Origin: Urechis unicinctus
Lineage: Eukaryota > Annelida > Polychaeta > Xenopneusta > Urechidae
Direction: 5' to 3'
Assembly: GCA_034190875.2 (NCBI GenBank)
Contig: CM067356.1
Span: 69,110,947-69,174,946, forward strand
DNA length: 64,000 nt
In this document: piece by piece, positions 10,772-19,710 of the stretch
Numbering within the stretch: position 1 is the stretch's first letter
How the letters are laid out: the number at the start of each line of letters is the position of its first letter
Position numbers and translations under genes: made by a program
Notes under the pieces: model-generated
What the model was told of the DNA's origin: nothing
The model's database searches: none
What the model saw: the letters and a program-made list of their open reading frames with translations, nothing else

Positions 10772-10919
10772 TGGTAAATTCTACATTAGTCTACGCCTTG
10801 TCTAGCGGACACAATTTTCATGCTATGACCAAACAAGATGGTTTTTCAATCGGACATGCAAAAATAAAGAGGACTTGCCCGACTGGACGAGAATTTATCA
10901 GAGTTAGTGTTTCCCCCTG

Positions 10920-10960
10920 AATATATGTAAATATATATATATATATGTAAATATATACAC

Positions 10961-11031
<71 letters not shown>

Positions 11032-11291
11032 TATATATATATATATCTGTATATATATAAAATATATATATATATATATATTTACATATATATATATTTT
11101 ATATATGTATATACAAATATAAACATACTTTTATATGTGTATATCTATAAATATATATATATATTTATATATCGATATATATATATATATGTATGTATCT
11201 ATAAATATATATATATATACATATGTTTATGTATTTAAGCATATATATTTATATACATATATATATATATATGAATATATATATATATATA

Positions 11292-11376
<85 letters not shown>
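10920..11376. repeat. Complex TA-rich microsatellite
   Basis: A degenerate (TA)n array with TATGTAAATATA, TATCTGTATA and similar interruptions. TGTAAATATA on the left is mirrored by TATTTACATA on the right, so the tract can fold back on itself. Confidence 0.93.
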
Positions 11377-11379
<3 letters not shown>

Positions 11380-12489
11380 TGTGATAGCAAACACGTTGTT
11401 TGTGCAAACATAAACTGCCAATTCAAGAATCACCTTTACAATGAAATTTTGGCCAGATTATGGGCTATACTTAACCAGAAAAAAGTTTACGTCCTAATAG
11501 AAGGCTGATATAGACGAGCTCTTGAGCACGTCATCCCAGCCTGCTTTGGCAAACACTTCGCCGAGTAGGGTTGGGCCAGTGTACTACTCAACTACCTAGT
11601 TTAGTAAGGTTTCTTTGTCCACTTGCAGGTGGGGGGGGGGGGAGGGGGCGCAATTGTTTTATTCGGCAAACGTGTTCTGACACCCAACCAGCCATCTTGG
11701 CAGTTGATTCGAGCCACCATGATATGATGGAACCGTTAATCCGTGGTACAGCTGCTGCCCTATCGACCATGGCCTCCAGAGTGTTTGTCAAGAAGATCAG
11801 CTGCATTTTTATCCACCCTTCCACACAGCACTTATCACCATGTGTCGCTGCCAGTGTCGGGGCCGATTGTAATGCACTGCTCTCGGAAAAGCGAGCGTAT
11901 ACGCTTGGCTAGCATTGTGTCCTCAACCGTTCATGGTTTCCAAAAGCAGCCACTAGACTGTTACCCGGGTGGGTGATACAAAAGTCTTAGATATACCCAG
12001 TAGAGTGACATCTAGGTGGGGGTGCCGCAGAATTGGACATGTCATCACTTAATTCGATGGTACGTAGCCACAGTACATTTACCTGCAAACAAACATGCTT
12101 ACCTATGCCCACATTATCATCGTACGCTTAGCTACTGGCAAAAGCTACGTTCACTGAACTGCGCTATACAAGCTCACCAATGTCGACGCCTACGTGGCTG
12201 AGTGCATGTGTGATTGCCAAAGTGAAATGTGTGCAAGCTGTCACCTGGGCACGGCGTTCCTTCCTGAAATGACCTCGGCCTACTGGCGCAACAAGGATGA
12301 ATATCTGTAACAACGAGAAGACCACGCCATGCATGACTCCCACCCACCCCCATACAGCACAGGCACGCATGCACACCCGTGTAGCAATGCACCATCCGAA
12401 GAACCTCATACTCACCAGCCGTCAAAACGACAGGGCACTGGAGCACGTGTCTCTACTGTACCATCCCACAGACGTCTAGATCCAGATAC

Positions 12490-12714
12490 CAGGAACGAAC
12501 CATGCCGTGATGACGTCCTTGAGGTCATCGTCAAAGTTGCAGAGATCCCCATCAAAACAGATAAATGGCCTCTTGATTTTGCCTTGCATTCTCATCATCA
12601 AAGACCGGAAGAAGATCTGAATCCTCAACCACAGGATAATGAACGTCACCTGGTATCCGTTTTCATAGAAGTCTGAAATCTGGAGTTCAGGCTCCAGTGG
12701 CTTGTCGGATATGC
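12490..12714 (-). CDS. Candidate receptor exon: first beta strands of the ligand-binding domain
   Basis: After an acceptor GGCCGCAG preceded by a long C-run, the minus strand reads ISDKPLEPELQISDFYENGY then QVTFIILWLRIQ. The pattern of a beta strand, a D/E-N-G-Q turn and a strand ending in WLR matches beta1-beta2 of nicotinic receptors. Further on, DLCNFDDDLKDVITAWFVPG fits the region before loop A, but the expected W-x-D-x-x-L-x-W motif is only loosely recognisable (FFRSLMMRM). A GT at 12489 is one possible donor, but its phase does not fit the exon at 9730, so an exon is missing or the end is wrong. It is upstream of, and in the same orientation as, the secure exons. This is likely part of the same gene. 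Confidence 0.45.
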
Positions 12715-12720
12715 CTGCGG

Positions 12721-12741
12721 CCAGGGGGGGGGGGGGGGGGG
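12721..12741. repeat. Poly-G run
   Basis: A near-uninterrupted run of G (poly-C on the minus strand) starting at about 12724. On the minus strand it sits directly after a GTGAGT donor at 12748 and before the GCAG acceptor at 12715. That leaves an intron of only 34 bp as assembled. The run length may be under-counted in the assembly. Confidence 0.9.
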
Positions 12742-12748
12742 TACTCAC

Positions 12749-12793
12749 GTATTGCGTCGTCGACATCCTGGAAAATGCTCTCGGCATGTCCCT
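12749..12793 (-). CDS. Candidate short 5' receptor exon inside the tandem unit
   Basis: A 45-nt segment between a CTGAG acceptor and a GTGAGT donor. It reads GHAESIFQDVDDAI and ends in phase 1, which joins the next exon (12714) to give DDAIRISDKPLEPELQ without a stop. This fits the amphipathic start of the receptor ligand-binding domain. The segment lies at the left end of the first 657-bp tandem unit. In units 2 and 3 the same frame instead runs into DDDNLLSEDSEAKAM, so the duplication breakpoint falls within this exon. The 34-bp intron is far below usual animal size, which lowers confidence. Confidence 0.35.
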
Positions 12794-12839
12794 CTCAGTA
12801 GAGCTGCTCATTGCAGCATCATGGCGTTTATGTTTCGCA

Positions 12840-13133
12840 TCAACTTGCGAATTTCGTAATATATAGTTGCTCCCAAAGTACACAAGGAGTTGTTAGTTTG
12901 TAGTGCAGTTTGTTTGCTGGTAAATCCCTATTTTTGATTACCATGTCTTTTGTGTCTATGGCGAGAGCTACGTCAGCAACAGCCATGCCGAGGTCGTTTA
13001 GCGTGACAATTAGGTTCAGTACCTCTCCCAGAACCAACTTGCCAAGCTCGTTATGTATAGATGTACCAGAAACAACTGCAATATGGTCCAGCGCGTTGAC
13101 GAGCATTTTACCATCGGCACTTGGGGTTGTCAT
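12840..13133 (-). CDS. Unidentified frame in tandem unit 1 (possible exon)
   Basis: 97-codon frame opened by ATATAG, which could be a splice acceptor, just upstream at about 13150. The protein (MTTPSADGKMLVNALDHIAV, then GTSIHNELGKLVLGEVLNLI, then VTLNDLGMAVADVALAIDTK and DMVIKNRDLP) is a chain of amphipathic helices. It loosely recalls the helical part of GAIN domains of adhesion receptors, which is a guess from pattern only. Base composition is balanced and codon-like compared with its surroundings. The last 20 or so residues may be intronic. The relation to the receptor gene is unknown, although both lie on the minus strand. Confidence 0.35.
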   Translation of the reverse strand: MTTPSADGKMLVNALDHIAVVSGTSIHNELGKLVLGEVLNLIVTLNDLGMAVADVALAIDTKDMVIKNRDLPANKLHYKLTTPCVLWEQLYITKFAS

Positions 13134-13496
13134 GATGCAACAGAACGTACTCTATATGTCAGGAATTAGGAGCTTCAATTGCCCTTTACCGACCTGGCTT
13201 TTTACAACAGGCTCAGAAATGACAGTTGTGTCTCTGTGTTTGCTCTATAATCATATTAGTCCCTTCAACCCAAAGCCATCAGCAACCCAGGGTACCCATG
13301 AAGCAGTTTGATGAGATACCATCACTGTTTTAGTGGTTGTTACTGCGATTTCCTCATTTCTACACGAGGCAGGCATGGCCTTTGCCTCACTGTCTTCACT
13401 CAGAAGATTATCGTCGTCGACATCCTGGAAAGTGCTCTCGGCATGTCCCTCTCAGTAGAGCTGCTCATTGCAGCATCATGGCGTTTATGTTTCGCA

Positions 13497-13790
13497 TCAA
13501 CCTGCGAATTTCGTAATATATAGTTGCTCCCAAAGTACACAAGGAGTTGTTAGTTTGTAGTGCAGTTTGTTTGCTGGTAAATCCCTATTTTTGATTACCA
13601 TGTCTTTTGTGTCTATGGCGAGAGCTACGTCAGCAACAGCCATGCCGAGGTCGTTTAGCGTGACAATTAGGTTCAGTACCTCTCCCAGAACCAACTTGCC
13701 AAGCTCGTTATGTATAGATGTACCAGAAACAACTGCAATATGGTCCAGCGCGTTGACGAGCATTTTACCATCGGCACTTGGGGTTGTCAT
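13497..13790 (-). CDS. Unidentified frame in tandem unit 2
   Basis: Identical in protein to the frame at 12840-13133 except the last residue (Gly for Ser). See that entry for the description. It is retained intact because the 657-bp unit is duplicated whole. Confidence 0.3.
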   Translation of the reverse strand: MTTPSADGKMLVNALDHIAVVSGTSIHNELGKLVLGEVLNLIVTLNDLGMAVADVALAIDTKDMVIKNRDLPANKLHYKLTTPCVLWEQLYITKFAG

Positions 13791-14153
13791 GATGCAACAG
13801 AACGTACTCTATATGTCAGGAATTAGGAGCTTCAATTGCCCTTTACCGACCTGGCTTTTTACAACAGGCTCAGAAATGACAGTTGTGTCTCTGTGTTTGC
13901 TCTATAATCATATTAGTCCCTTCAACCCAAAGCCATCAGCAACCCAGGGTACCCATGAAGCAGTTTGATGAGATACCATCACTGTTTTAGTGGTTGTTAC
14001 TGCGATTTCCTCATTTCTACACGAGGCAGGCATGGCCTTTGCCTCACTGTCTTCACTCAGAAGATTATCGTCGTCGACATCCTGGAAAGTGCTCTCGGCA
14101 TGTCCCTCTCAGTAGAGCTGCTCATTGCAGCATCATGGCGTTTATGTTTCGCA

Positions 14154-14447
14154 TCAACCTGCGAATTTCGTAATATATAGTTGCTCCCAAAGTACACAAG
14201 GAGTTGTTAGTTTGTAGTGCAGTTTGTTTGCTGGTAAATCCCTATTTTTGATTACCATGTCTTTTGTGTCTATGGCGAGAGCTACGTCAGCAACAGCCAT
14301 GCCGAGGTCGTTTAGCGTGACAATTAGGTTCAGTACCTCTCCCAGAACCAACTTGCCAAGCTCGTTATGTATAGATGTACCAGAAACAACTGCAATATGG
14401 TCCAGCGCGTTGACGAGCATTTTACCATCGGCACTTGGGGTTGTCAT
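14154..14447 (-). CDS. Unidentified frame in tandem unit 3
   Basis: Third identical copy of the 97-codon frame. Upstream on the minus strand, a frame at 14804-14565 (NEEIAVTTTKTVMVSHQTAS, then WVPWVADGFGLKGL) leads toward it and could be a neighbouring exon. No donor was fixed. Confidence 0.3.
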   Translation of the reverse strand: MTTPSADGKMLVNALDHIAVVSGTSIHNELGKLVLGEVLNLIVTLNDLGMAVADVALAIDTKDMVIKNRDLPANKLHYKLTTPCVLWEQLYITKFAG

Positions 14448-14749
14448 GATGCAACAGAACGTACTCTATATGTCAGGAATTAGGAGCTTCAATTGCCCTT
14501 TACCGACCTGGCTTTTTACAACAGGCTCAGAAATGACAGTTGTGTCTCTGTGTTTGCTCTACAATCATATTAGTCCCTTCAACCCAAAGCCATCAGCAAC
14601 CCAGGGTACCCATGAAGCAGTTTGATGAGATACCATCACTGTTTTAGTGGTTGTTACTGCGATTTCCTCATTTCTACACGAGGCAGGCATGGCCTTTGCC
14701 TCACTGTCTTCACTCAGAAGATTATCCTGTTTGCAGACTGTGGCGCCCT

Positions 14750-15148
14750 TCCGCCCTTTCGCAACTTTTCTCGGATTTGTTCTTGGTTCAGACACACCAT
14801 CCAACGTTGCCCCCGTTTAAATATGTTGATTACTATACTTGTTTCTCCAAATCAACAGTGCTTTGCTGTTGTTAAGACCGTGAATTGCAGGGCTAGGAAC
14901 ATGCCAATGTGGTGATTGAGCTCTCACGTAGCTATTCTTAGAGTTTGTCCAACAAACGGGTCGGCAACCAGAGCTGGCCCGTACTCGAGAGGAATCGGGA
15001 GAATCATATCAGCAACACCTGATTACAGCTGTGGAACTGCTTGACCAAGTGTGCAATTTATGCTAGAGACCAGTCGAGTCTCGTATCGAACATATAGCAT
15101 GGTGATCTCTTCATCAGTCATTAATTCAACCTGTTCAATTGTCAGACG
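14750..15148 (-). pseudogene. Broken mobile-element-type ORF
   Basis: One minus-strand frame reads LTIEQVELMTDEEITMLYVR and YETRLVSSINCTLGQAVPQL, stop, SGVADMILPIPLEYGPALVA and DPFVGQTLRIAT, stop, ELNHHIGMFLALQ...LTTAKHC, stop. Three in-frame stops in about 115 codons, with coherent protein on each side, mark a decayed gene. From memory the pattern (xYExRLxxxxxxTLG...DPFV...CELxxxxGMFLAP...LTTAKHC) recurs in multicopy uncharacterised proteins of aquatic invertebrate genomes that behave like transposon ORFs. No named domain is claimed. It abuts the right end of the 657-bp tandem array. Confidence 0.5.
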
Positions 15149-15149
15149 T

Positions 15150-15810
15150 TGCGCACCGGTACTGACCACCGGCTATGATCACAGCCAGCCTATCTCAATT
15201 GTGAGTTATGTCACGCTGGAGCAGCAGTTGTGTCTGGCTCTTTAAGGAATTGACCAATGATGCCATTATGATCCATATTATTATCAGTCCTGCTGTTTCA
15301 ATATACAATGTCTCAGTCTTATACGCTGCCAGAAATCTTGATTGCCATTTTACTTAACCACGGCACCCCAGGTTCTGTACAATGCGACATCGATTGACCT
15401 AATGTGACGATTGGGATGTCTGTGATCTAACTACCATGGTTTACCTCGTGACCTACCCTCACCACGCGACTTACTTCTTAGCTTGGAAGTGCGCCATTGG
15501 ATTTGGACCCTAGTCATGTACACTGAGCGCCTTGACATGCGACTGAAGCTTATCGCATGGTTTCTGTGTAAGCTGTTGTGCTCGTGGTAAGCACTGGCTT
15601 GGTAAACTGTGACTTACTCAACGATGCATAGTTCAGATATTGATTGTTTTCTGTAGTGCAAGCAAGATAAGAAGAAAACAACTCAGCAAAGGGATATATC
15701 TGCTTTTTCACGGCAATATCCCGGCCCCGCACCCTGCCATGCTGTAGAGCACTTTACCATCATTGCACACCGGTTTCATTTTATGTACATTATAATATAC
15801 ACATGTATTA
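15150..15810. other. No gene recognised
   Basis: Mixed-composition sequence between two element remnants. Short frames only. Probably more decayed element DNA. Confidence 0.35.
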
Positions 15811-15815
15811 AATAG

Positions 15816-16006
15816 TTGAACCTTGCATACGACTTCATACGAGGAAACTGTCAGTGAGCTTGAAAGTCGTATACAGGATTTGGAGGTACACGTCAGAGAC
15901 TTGTATGTGCAAGTGGGTTGCCTGGAGGCAGGGGAGTCTATGAACGATAACCGGGTGGAGCGTGTGAGACGAGGGGCTGGTTGTTATGCAAATCAGAGGT
16001 AGCTGG
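15816..16006 (+). pseudogene. Coiled-coil ORF remnant
   Basis: The plus-strand frame reads LHTTSYEETVSELESRIQDL, then EVHVRDLYVQVGCLEAGESM, then NDNRVERVRRGAGCYANQR, then stop (TAG at about 16006). Leucine/valine heptads over the first 35 residues predict a coiled coil followed by a basic tail. Such short coiled-coil segments are common in the first ORF of retroelements, which fits the neighbourhood, but the family is not identified. No start codon with support was found, and upstream is closed by a stop, so this is a fragment. Confidence 0.4.
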
Positions 16007-16009
16007 AAA

Positions 16010-17280
16010 GTAACCACAAGCAAATAACCATGGAAATTTAGATAGCCATGGAAATTTATGTAACAGTGTGTTGTGTAATAAGATCCAACAAGACAATCAT
16101 CAAATTTTTTTTTTTGCACCGAGTGACCCCTATAAGCGTTGCTGGATTCAGTGTAGTCTCTGACCGAAGTATGCTAACCCTAAGTGCCGTTCGTGCTACT
16201 CACAATTACCGAGTGCTAGATCATAAACCTCCTCGTATTCAGCTAATCACTAGTCAAGTTAAAGTCCATAAACAGGCCGGCTCGGCATCAGATTTGGGTT
16301 TCTTGTGATCCCGGCAAAGAGTCTATAGCTTCGCTCCAGTTAAAACAAAAATGCAAGAAGAATGATGTAGTTGATTTGGCAAATTCTGCTGTGATTGTGA
16401 ACTATACCCTTAAGCTCGTAAAAGCAGAGTGACCTGATATCATGTTCAGTAGTTTAAGAACACTTTGCATTATTTTTATCTGATCCAATGAGTTGCACTG
16501 CGGATCGCACAACTCCAAAGCCTTGAAATGGAAGACAAAACATCAGCATTTTTTTGTTACATTATGTATATGAAATATTTCGGTATGTCTGGGACAACGA
16601 TGATTGCAATGTTTAGCGTCTTCGGGAGTGCTGAAAGAAGAGAGAGCTCACCTCTTTAGGTCATACCTTGATCTAAGTGTTAACTATTGCCGAGAAGTAA
16701 CACGAATCCAAGTACAGTTCCATTTTAACTGGGGTCATTTCATCCTATGGGGCGGTTACCTCAATGAAACTTATGTTGGCTGGGTGGGGCATAATTAAGT
16801 GCTTGATTCTTTGATTGTAAAACGAAGGACCTGCGAAAATTAATATATTTGTTTATGGTAAAATTCCTTCTATGGCAATATTGAATGCAGAACGTATTGT
16901 GTTGCATATATGCATGTATGCTGTTGTGTGTAGGTATGGTGATATGCTAAATATGGTTGTGTTTAGTCACTGTGGTGAGGTGTGTTAGGTTATTTGTGGG
17001 TTGGTAATGATTATTTGCTTTGTGGGTAACTGTGACCTCTTGTCGGTATCGTGTCATTGGTAATCATCCGACTGCGGGGTTAATGTGGCGGAATGCCCAC
17101 GTTGGCTACTGGGGATGCATGATTTGTTTGCCCCAGGAACTTGTTATAGTTGGATGGGATTCAAGGTTAACTTGCTGTTTATAGAATAGTTATTGTTTTT
17201 GGCGGTAAATGTCCGCTTAGCCAGTAGTTTTTCGTGATCGAGATCAGAACTATAGTAGTGTAGGTAATAGCGGTTCTGGC
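16010..17280. other. No gene recognised
   Basis: A+T- and T-rich sequence with chance frames. Near 16.83-17.17 kb the plus strand is markedly T- and G-rich, a composition that changes to A+C-rich from about 17.29 kb. Confidence 0.35.
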
Positions 17281-17296
17281 CCAGCGGGGGACAATC

Positions 17297-17545
17297 TTGA
17301 GATCACCTCCACTCACCAAAGCAAATCGCCCACACCCTGGTCCCCCCAGCCAGCAACCACATTTCCAACAGACTAAGTTTCGGCCAGCCAACCCCAGTAG
17401 CAGGAAGCGAACACCCCGCGGCAAACGTCGGTCCCCCATAAGCCACCCTCCAGACCCCATATCCATCATTTGCGAGCGCACCCACACCCATCGATTCCAA
17501 CTAACGTCGTGGGACCGCCATTTTGAACAAGTGGGATCTCCATAG
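17297..17545 (+). CDS. Basic proline-rich frame of unknown function
   Basis: An 82-codon frame without a supported ATG, rich in Pro, Arg, Lys, Gln and Ser (SSRKRTPRGKRRSPISHPPD). The plus strand is strikingly A+C-rich here and onward to about 18.72 kb. It ends seven bases before the ATG of the broken gene at 17552, so it may be the 5' part of the same transcript or element. The basic core could bind nucleic acid. That is inference only. Its minus-strand counterparts are shadows. Confidence 0.3.
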   Translation: MRSPPLTKANRPHPGPPSQQPHFQQTKFRPANPSSRKRTPRGKRRSPISHPPDPISIICERTHTHRFQLTSWDRHFEQVGSP

Positions 17546-17551
17546 AATACA

Positions 17552-18506
17552 ATGCCTGCAAAGAACGCACTATCAAAGAAAGCATACCAAGACATCGTTT
17601 CTGGAGCAGTAGGCCAACAAGAGGCCAAGAGACAATACCAGAAAGGGTCCCGCAGATACACCAGCATCCGAAATGGAGAAGAGAACTACAGTCCCAACTA
17701 ACCAAGAAATACTTCGCACACAACCGGGAGCTCCCTGACAGCCTAGTGGAAGGCATCCAAACCGGCAAGAAAGGAGAAAGAGAAGCCCGAAGGACCTACT
17801 GCATAGGCTTGAAAACCTTCGCTCAAATCCGCTAAGGCGAGGTCGAAAAAGTGGACCGCGACGACGAGGTAGACCAATTTTGGCACGACCAGGCCCACAA
17901 ATACACCCCCCAATTGTTTCTGCACCAGGAAGAGTTCTCTCCTCCATTCGAGGTACCACCGTAGTGCACCTTGTCGATTTCCCCCGCCAGGTCCGCGAGC
18001 TGTACCAACTGATTTTTCACCACGCCTTTTGCAGGAGGTACATAGAAGACATAGCCGAGATCTCCACGACAATCAACAGGACGGGCCGGATGTGTTGCAT
18101 CCTACCCACACCAGAGGACGGCATACCAAAAGTCGAACGACACCATGACTGCAGCCAATTCTGCGGCGAAGAACAGTGATATGATATACCAGCTATACGG
18201 ACCATACTCGGCAAGGCATAACCCTTCTGCAAATGTGACGCCTTCGAACACTGAAGCAAGAGCGATCGCTGCGTCCTACATACACTCGACTACGAACCGG
18301 AAGAACCCACGCCACCACGCGAGAAACAAGACTACACAACAATCCAACTACCAGAGAAACTACTCCGCACCAAGGCAATTTTAGATATAGAGAACAAAGA
18401 CGATAGATGTTTGATGTGGTGTCTACGCTATGCAATTGCAACCAATGTCTTGCAGAAAGACTGCCCTTGCAACAAAGGCAAGGATTGTATATGGCATAGG
18501 GTATAG
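17552..18506 (+). pseudogene. Frameshifted gene of a large DNA element (virus- or Polinton-like)
   Basis: It starts MPAKNALSKKAYQDIVSGAV and shifts frame near 17690 (QLTKKYFAHNRELPDSL...). It passes a stop at 17834, continues GEVEKVDRDDEVDQFWHDQA to about 17960, then shifts again (HLVDFPRQVRELYQLIFHHA...). The last frame runs to TAG at 18504 with three internal stops. It ends with a paired-Cys/His segment (CKCDAFEH...) and LLRTKAILDIENKDDRCLMW CLRYAIA. The I-x-N-K/x-D-x-x-C-x-x-W-C-x-x motif resembles one I recall upstream of the polymerase core in protein-primed PolB-type proteins of large invertebrate mobile elements. No polymerase motifs remain in the window. The A+C-rich plus strand sets it apart from the neighbouring DNA. 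Confidence 0.4.
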
Positions 18507-18824
18507 GAACGGGGAAACAGGTGGCGAACATGCCAGCCAACCCTACCCGCAGGTAACGAACGTGCCAGCCAACCCCACCTGCAGGTAGCGAACGCGCCAG
18601 CCAACCCCAGTAGCAGGTAGCGAACACCCCCAGTCGCAAGTTGCGAACGTGCCTCCTCCAGCCCAATTGGTTGCAGGCGGCGAACGTTCTCCACCACCAG
18701 GCATGCCTCCTCCAGCCTACATGCCAGCCTCCTCCAGCCTAGAACACCTGGTCTGCCCTATAGCCTCTCCTAATGGTGGTCTGCCCAAAGCATTCGCCTG
18801 CCCTGTCTCTTATTCCATGTAGAA
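18507..18824 (+). pseudogene. Proline-rich tail with decayed minisatellite
   Basis: Units of about 39 bp (GGTAGCGAACGTGCCAGCC-type) repeat four to five times between about 18510 and 18680, with small indels that shift the frame. The last 60 or so codons are open in one frame (VANVPPPAQLVAGGERSPPP, then GMPPPAYMPASSSLEH...) up to a TAG at about 18822. This looks like a low-complexity Pro/Ala-rich protein end that is falling apart. It runs tail-to-tail into the minus-strand ORF ending at 18810. Confidence 0.45.
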
Positions 18825-19175
18825 AGGGTCCCGCCCAACGAGCGTAGGTAAGGGTCTAATGTCCCGACTTGGGGTAGGCTTGGGGGCCGGTTCTGGTTTT
18901 GGAAGGAAATTCGATGCGGCTTCCATGTGATTCTTTGTAATTTTACAGACCTTCCATGCAAGCAATGCGGCAAATCCTACATATCCTGCCATTTGCAATC
19001 TTTTCGAAAACGGCGCTAGGTCCGCAATGGTTCCTAGATTGGTTCCAACCTCTTCTATATCGTCTTCCAGAACCGACAAATTGTCGTCTATTTCCTCCTC
19101 TACGGATTCCATGTCTGTTGCAATAGTGTCTACCTTTTTGTCTATATCGTCCAGCTTTTTCTCTATATTTTGCAT
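18810..19175 (-). CDS. Small coiled-coil membrane protein, intact ORF
   Basis: 121 residues from an ATG at 19175. Residues 1-50 form a strong acidic coiled coil (NIEKKLDDIDKKVDTIATDM, then ESVEEEIDDNLSVLEDDIEE). Residues 65-80 are a short hydrophobic, possibly membrane-spanning segment (MAGYVGFAALLAWKV). Residues 90-112 are Pro-rich (PKPEPAPKPTPS), and the chain ends with LVGRDPFYME. No stop or frameshift interrupts it, although the genes around it are broken. It overlaps the upstream ORF (19163-19564) by 13 bases, a compact arrangement expected of a virus-like or mobile element, not of an animal gene. Family unknown. A role as a structural or membrane-associated element protein is inference. 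Confidence 0.5.
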   Translation of the reverse strand: MQNIEKKLDDIDKKVDTIATDMESVEEEIDDNLSVLEDDIEEVGTNLGTIADLAPFSKRLQMAGYVGFAALLAWKVCKITKNHMEAASNFLPKPEPAPKPTPSRDIRPLPTLVGRDPFYME

Positions 19176-19564
19176 TGTATAGTAGAAATCGTATACACAA
19201 GAAATGCCATATCGTGGCGCGGTGTGGAATGGTAGTTGGGTGGGGCTACTTTAGAAATCCATTGTAGTAGTTTGGGGATGGCCAGCACCCTATTTTGATT
19301 GCTACTAGTAGATTCTTGGGTAACCTTGGTTGGCTGGTGGAGGCCATTTGGATTGCTACTCTCAGAGTCCTCCATAGAGCTTGCTGGCGTTGCATCTGTT
19401 GCCCATATTTTCGACAGCCTAATTGACCCGATGCCATACTCCTTTTTCGCGGCAGCAAAGGAGATTCTTCCCTTGTCTGAACGTAGGTGTTGCACCGCTT
19501 CTGCAGATGGCAGTGTATTCTTCGCAAGGCATTGGCTCTGTATCGTCCTACCCACCCTACCCAA
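19163..19564 (-). CDS. Helix-turn-helix-like ORF, 5' end not found
   Basis: The open frame (up to 133 codons, no ATG ahead of the conserved-looking part) reads SAEAVQHLRSDKGRISFAAA then KKEYGIGSIRLSKIWATDAT. This is a good fit to a resolvase/Psq-like helix-turn-helix, with AAKKEYGIGS as the turn. It is followed by a Ser/Asn/Pro-rich linker and a final QWISKVAPPNYHSTPRHDMA segment. It ends at TAG 19163-19165, inside the coding start of the coiled-coil ORF. Probable role: DNA binding in a transposon or virus-like element (inference). The missing start and the tandem GTTGTAGCGTTG-like sequence upstream (19620-19690) suggest 5' truncation. Confidence 0.45.
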   Translation of the reverse strand: MGRVGRTIQSQCLAKNTLPSAEAVQHLRSDKGRISFAAAKKEYGIGSIRLSKIWATDATPASSMEDSESSNPNGLHQPTKVTQESTSSNQNRVLAIPKLLQWISKVAPPNYHSTPRHDMAFLVYTISTIQCKI

Positions 19565-19710
19565 CCCAACCTACCCAACCCAGCCCACCTGGTATTGCCG
19601 CAACATTGCCACACACTTGCTGTAATGTTGTTGTACACGTGTTGTAGCGTTGTGGTAGCGTTGTTATAGCGTTGTTGTACAGTTGTTGTGGCAATACCTT
19701 GGCAATACCT

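Larger units (their letters stand above)
12754..14724. repeat. Three tandem copies of a 657-bp unit
   Basis: Units start at 12754, 13411 and 14068 and end at 14724. They are almost identical: AAAATGC against AAAGTGC near the start of unit 1, one T/C near 14563, and AACTTGCG against AACCTGCG are among the few differences. Each holds the same minus-strand 97-codon frame and the same plus-strand shadow frames. Identity this high implies a very recent triplication, ongoing homogenisation or an assembly artefact. Confidence 0.95.

Noticed and set aside
12910..13311. 133-codon plus frame present three times in the tandem units
   Set aside because: Antisense to the minus frame in each unit, which has better splice context. 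Identity among copies reflects the triplication.
17179..18666. Hydrophobic minus-strand frames of up to 162 codons
   Set aside because: Opposite-strand shadows of the A+C-rich plus-strand pseudogene. The plus strand shows the recognisable motifs.
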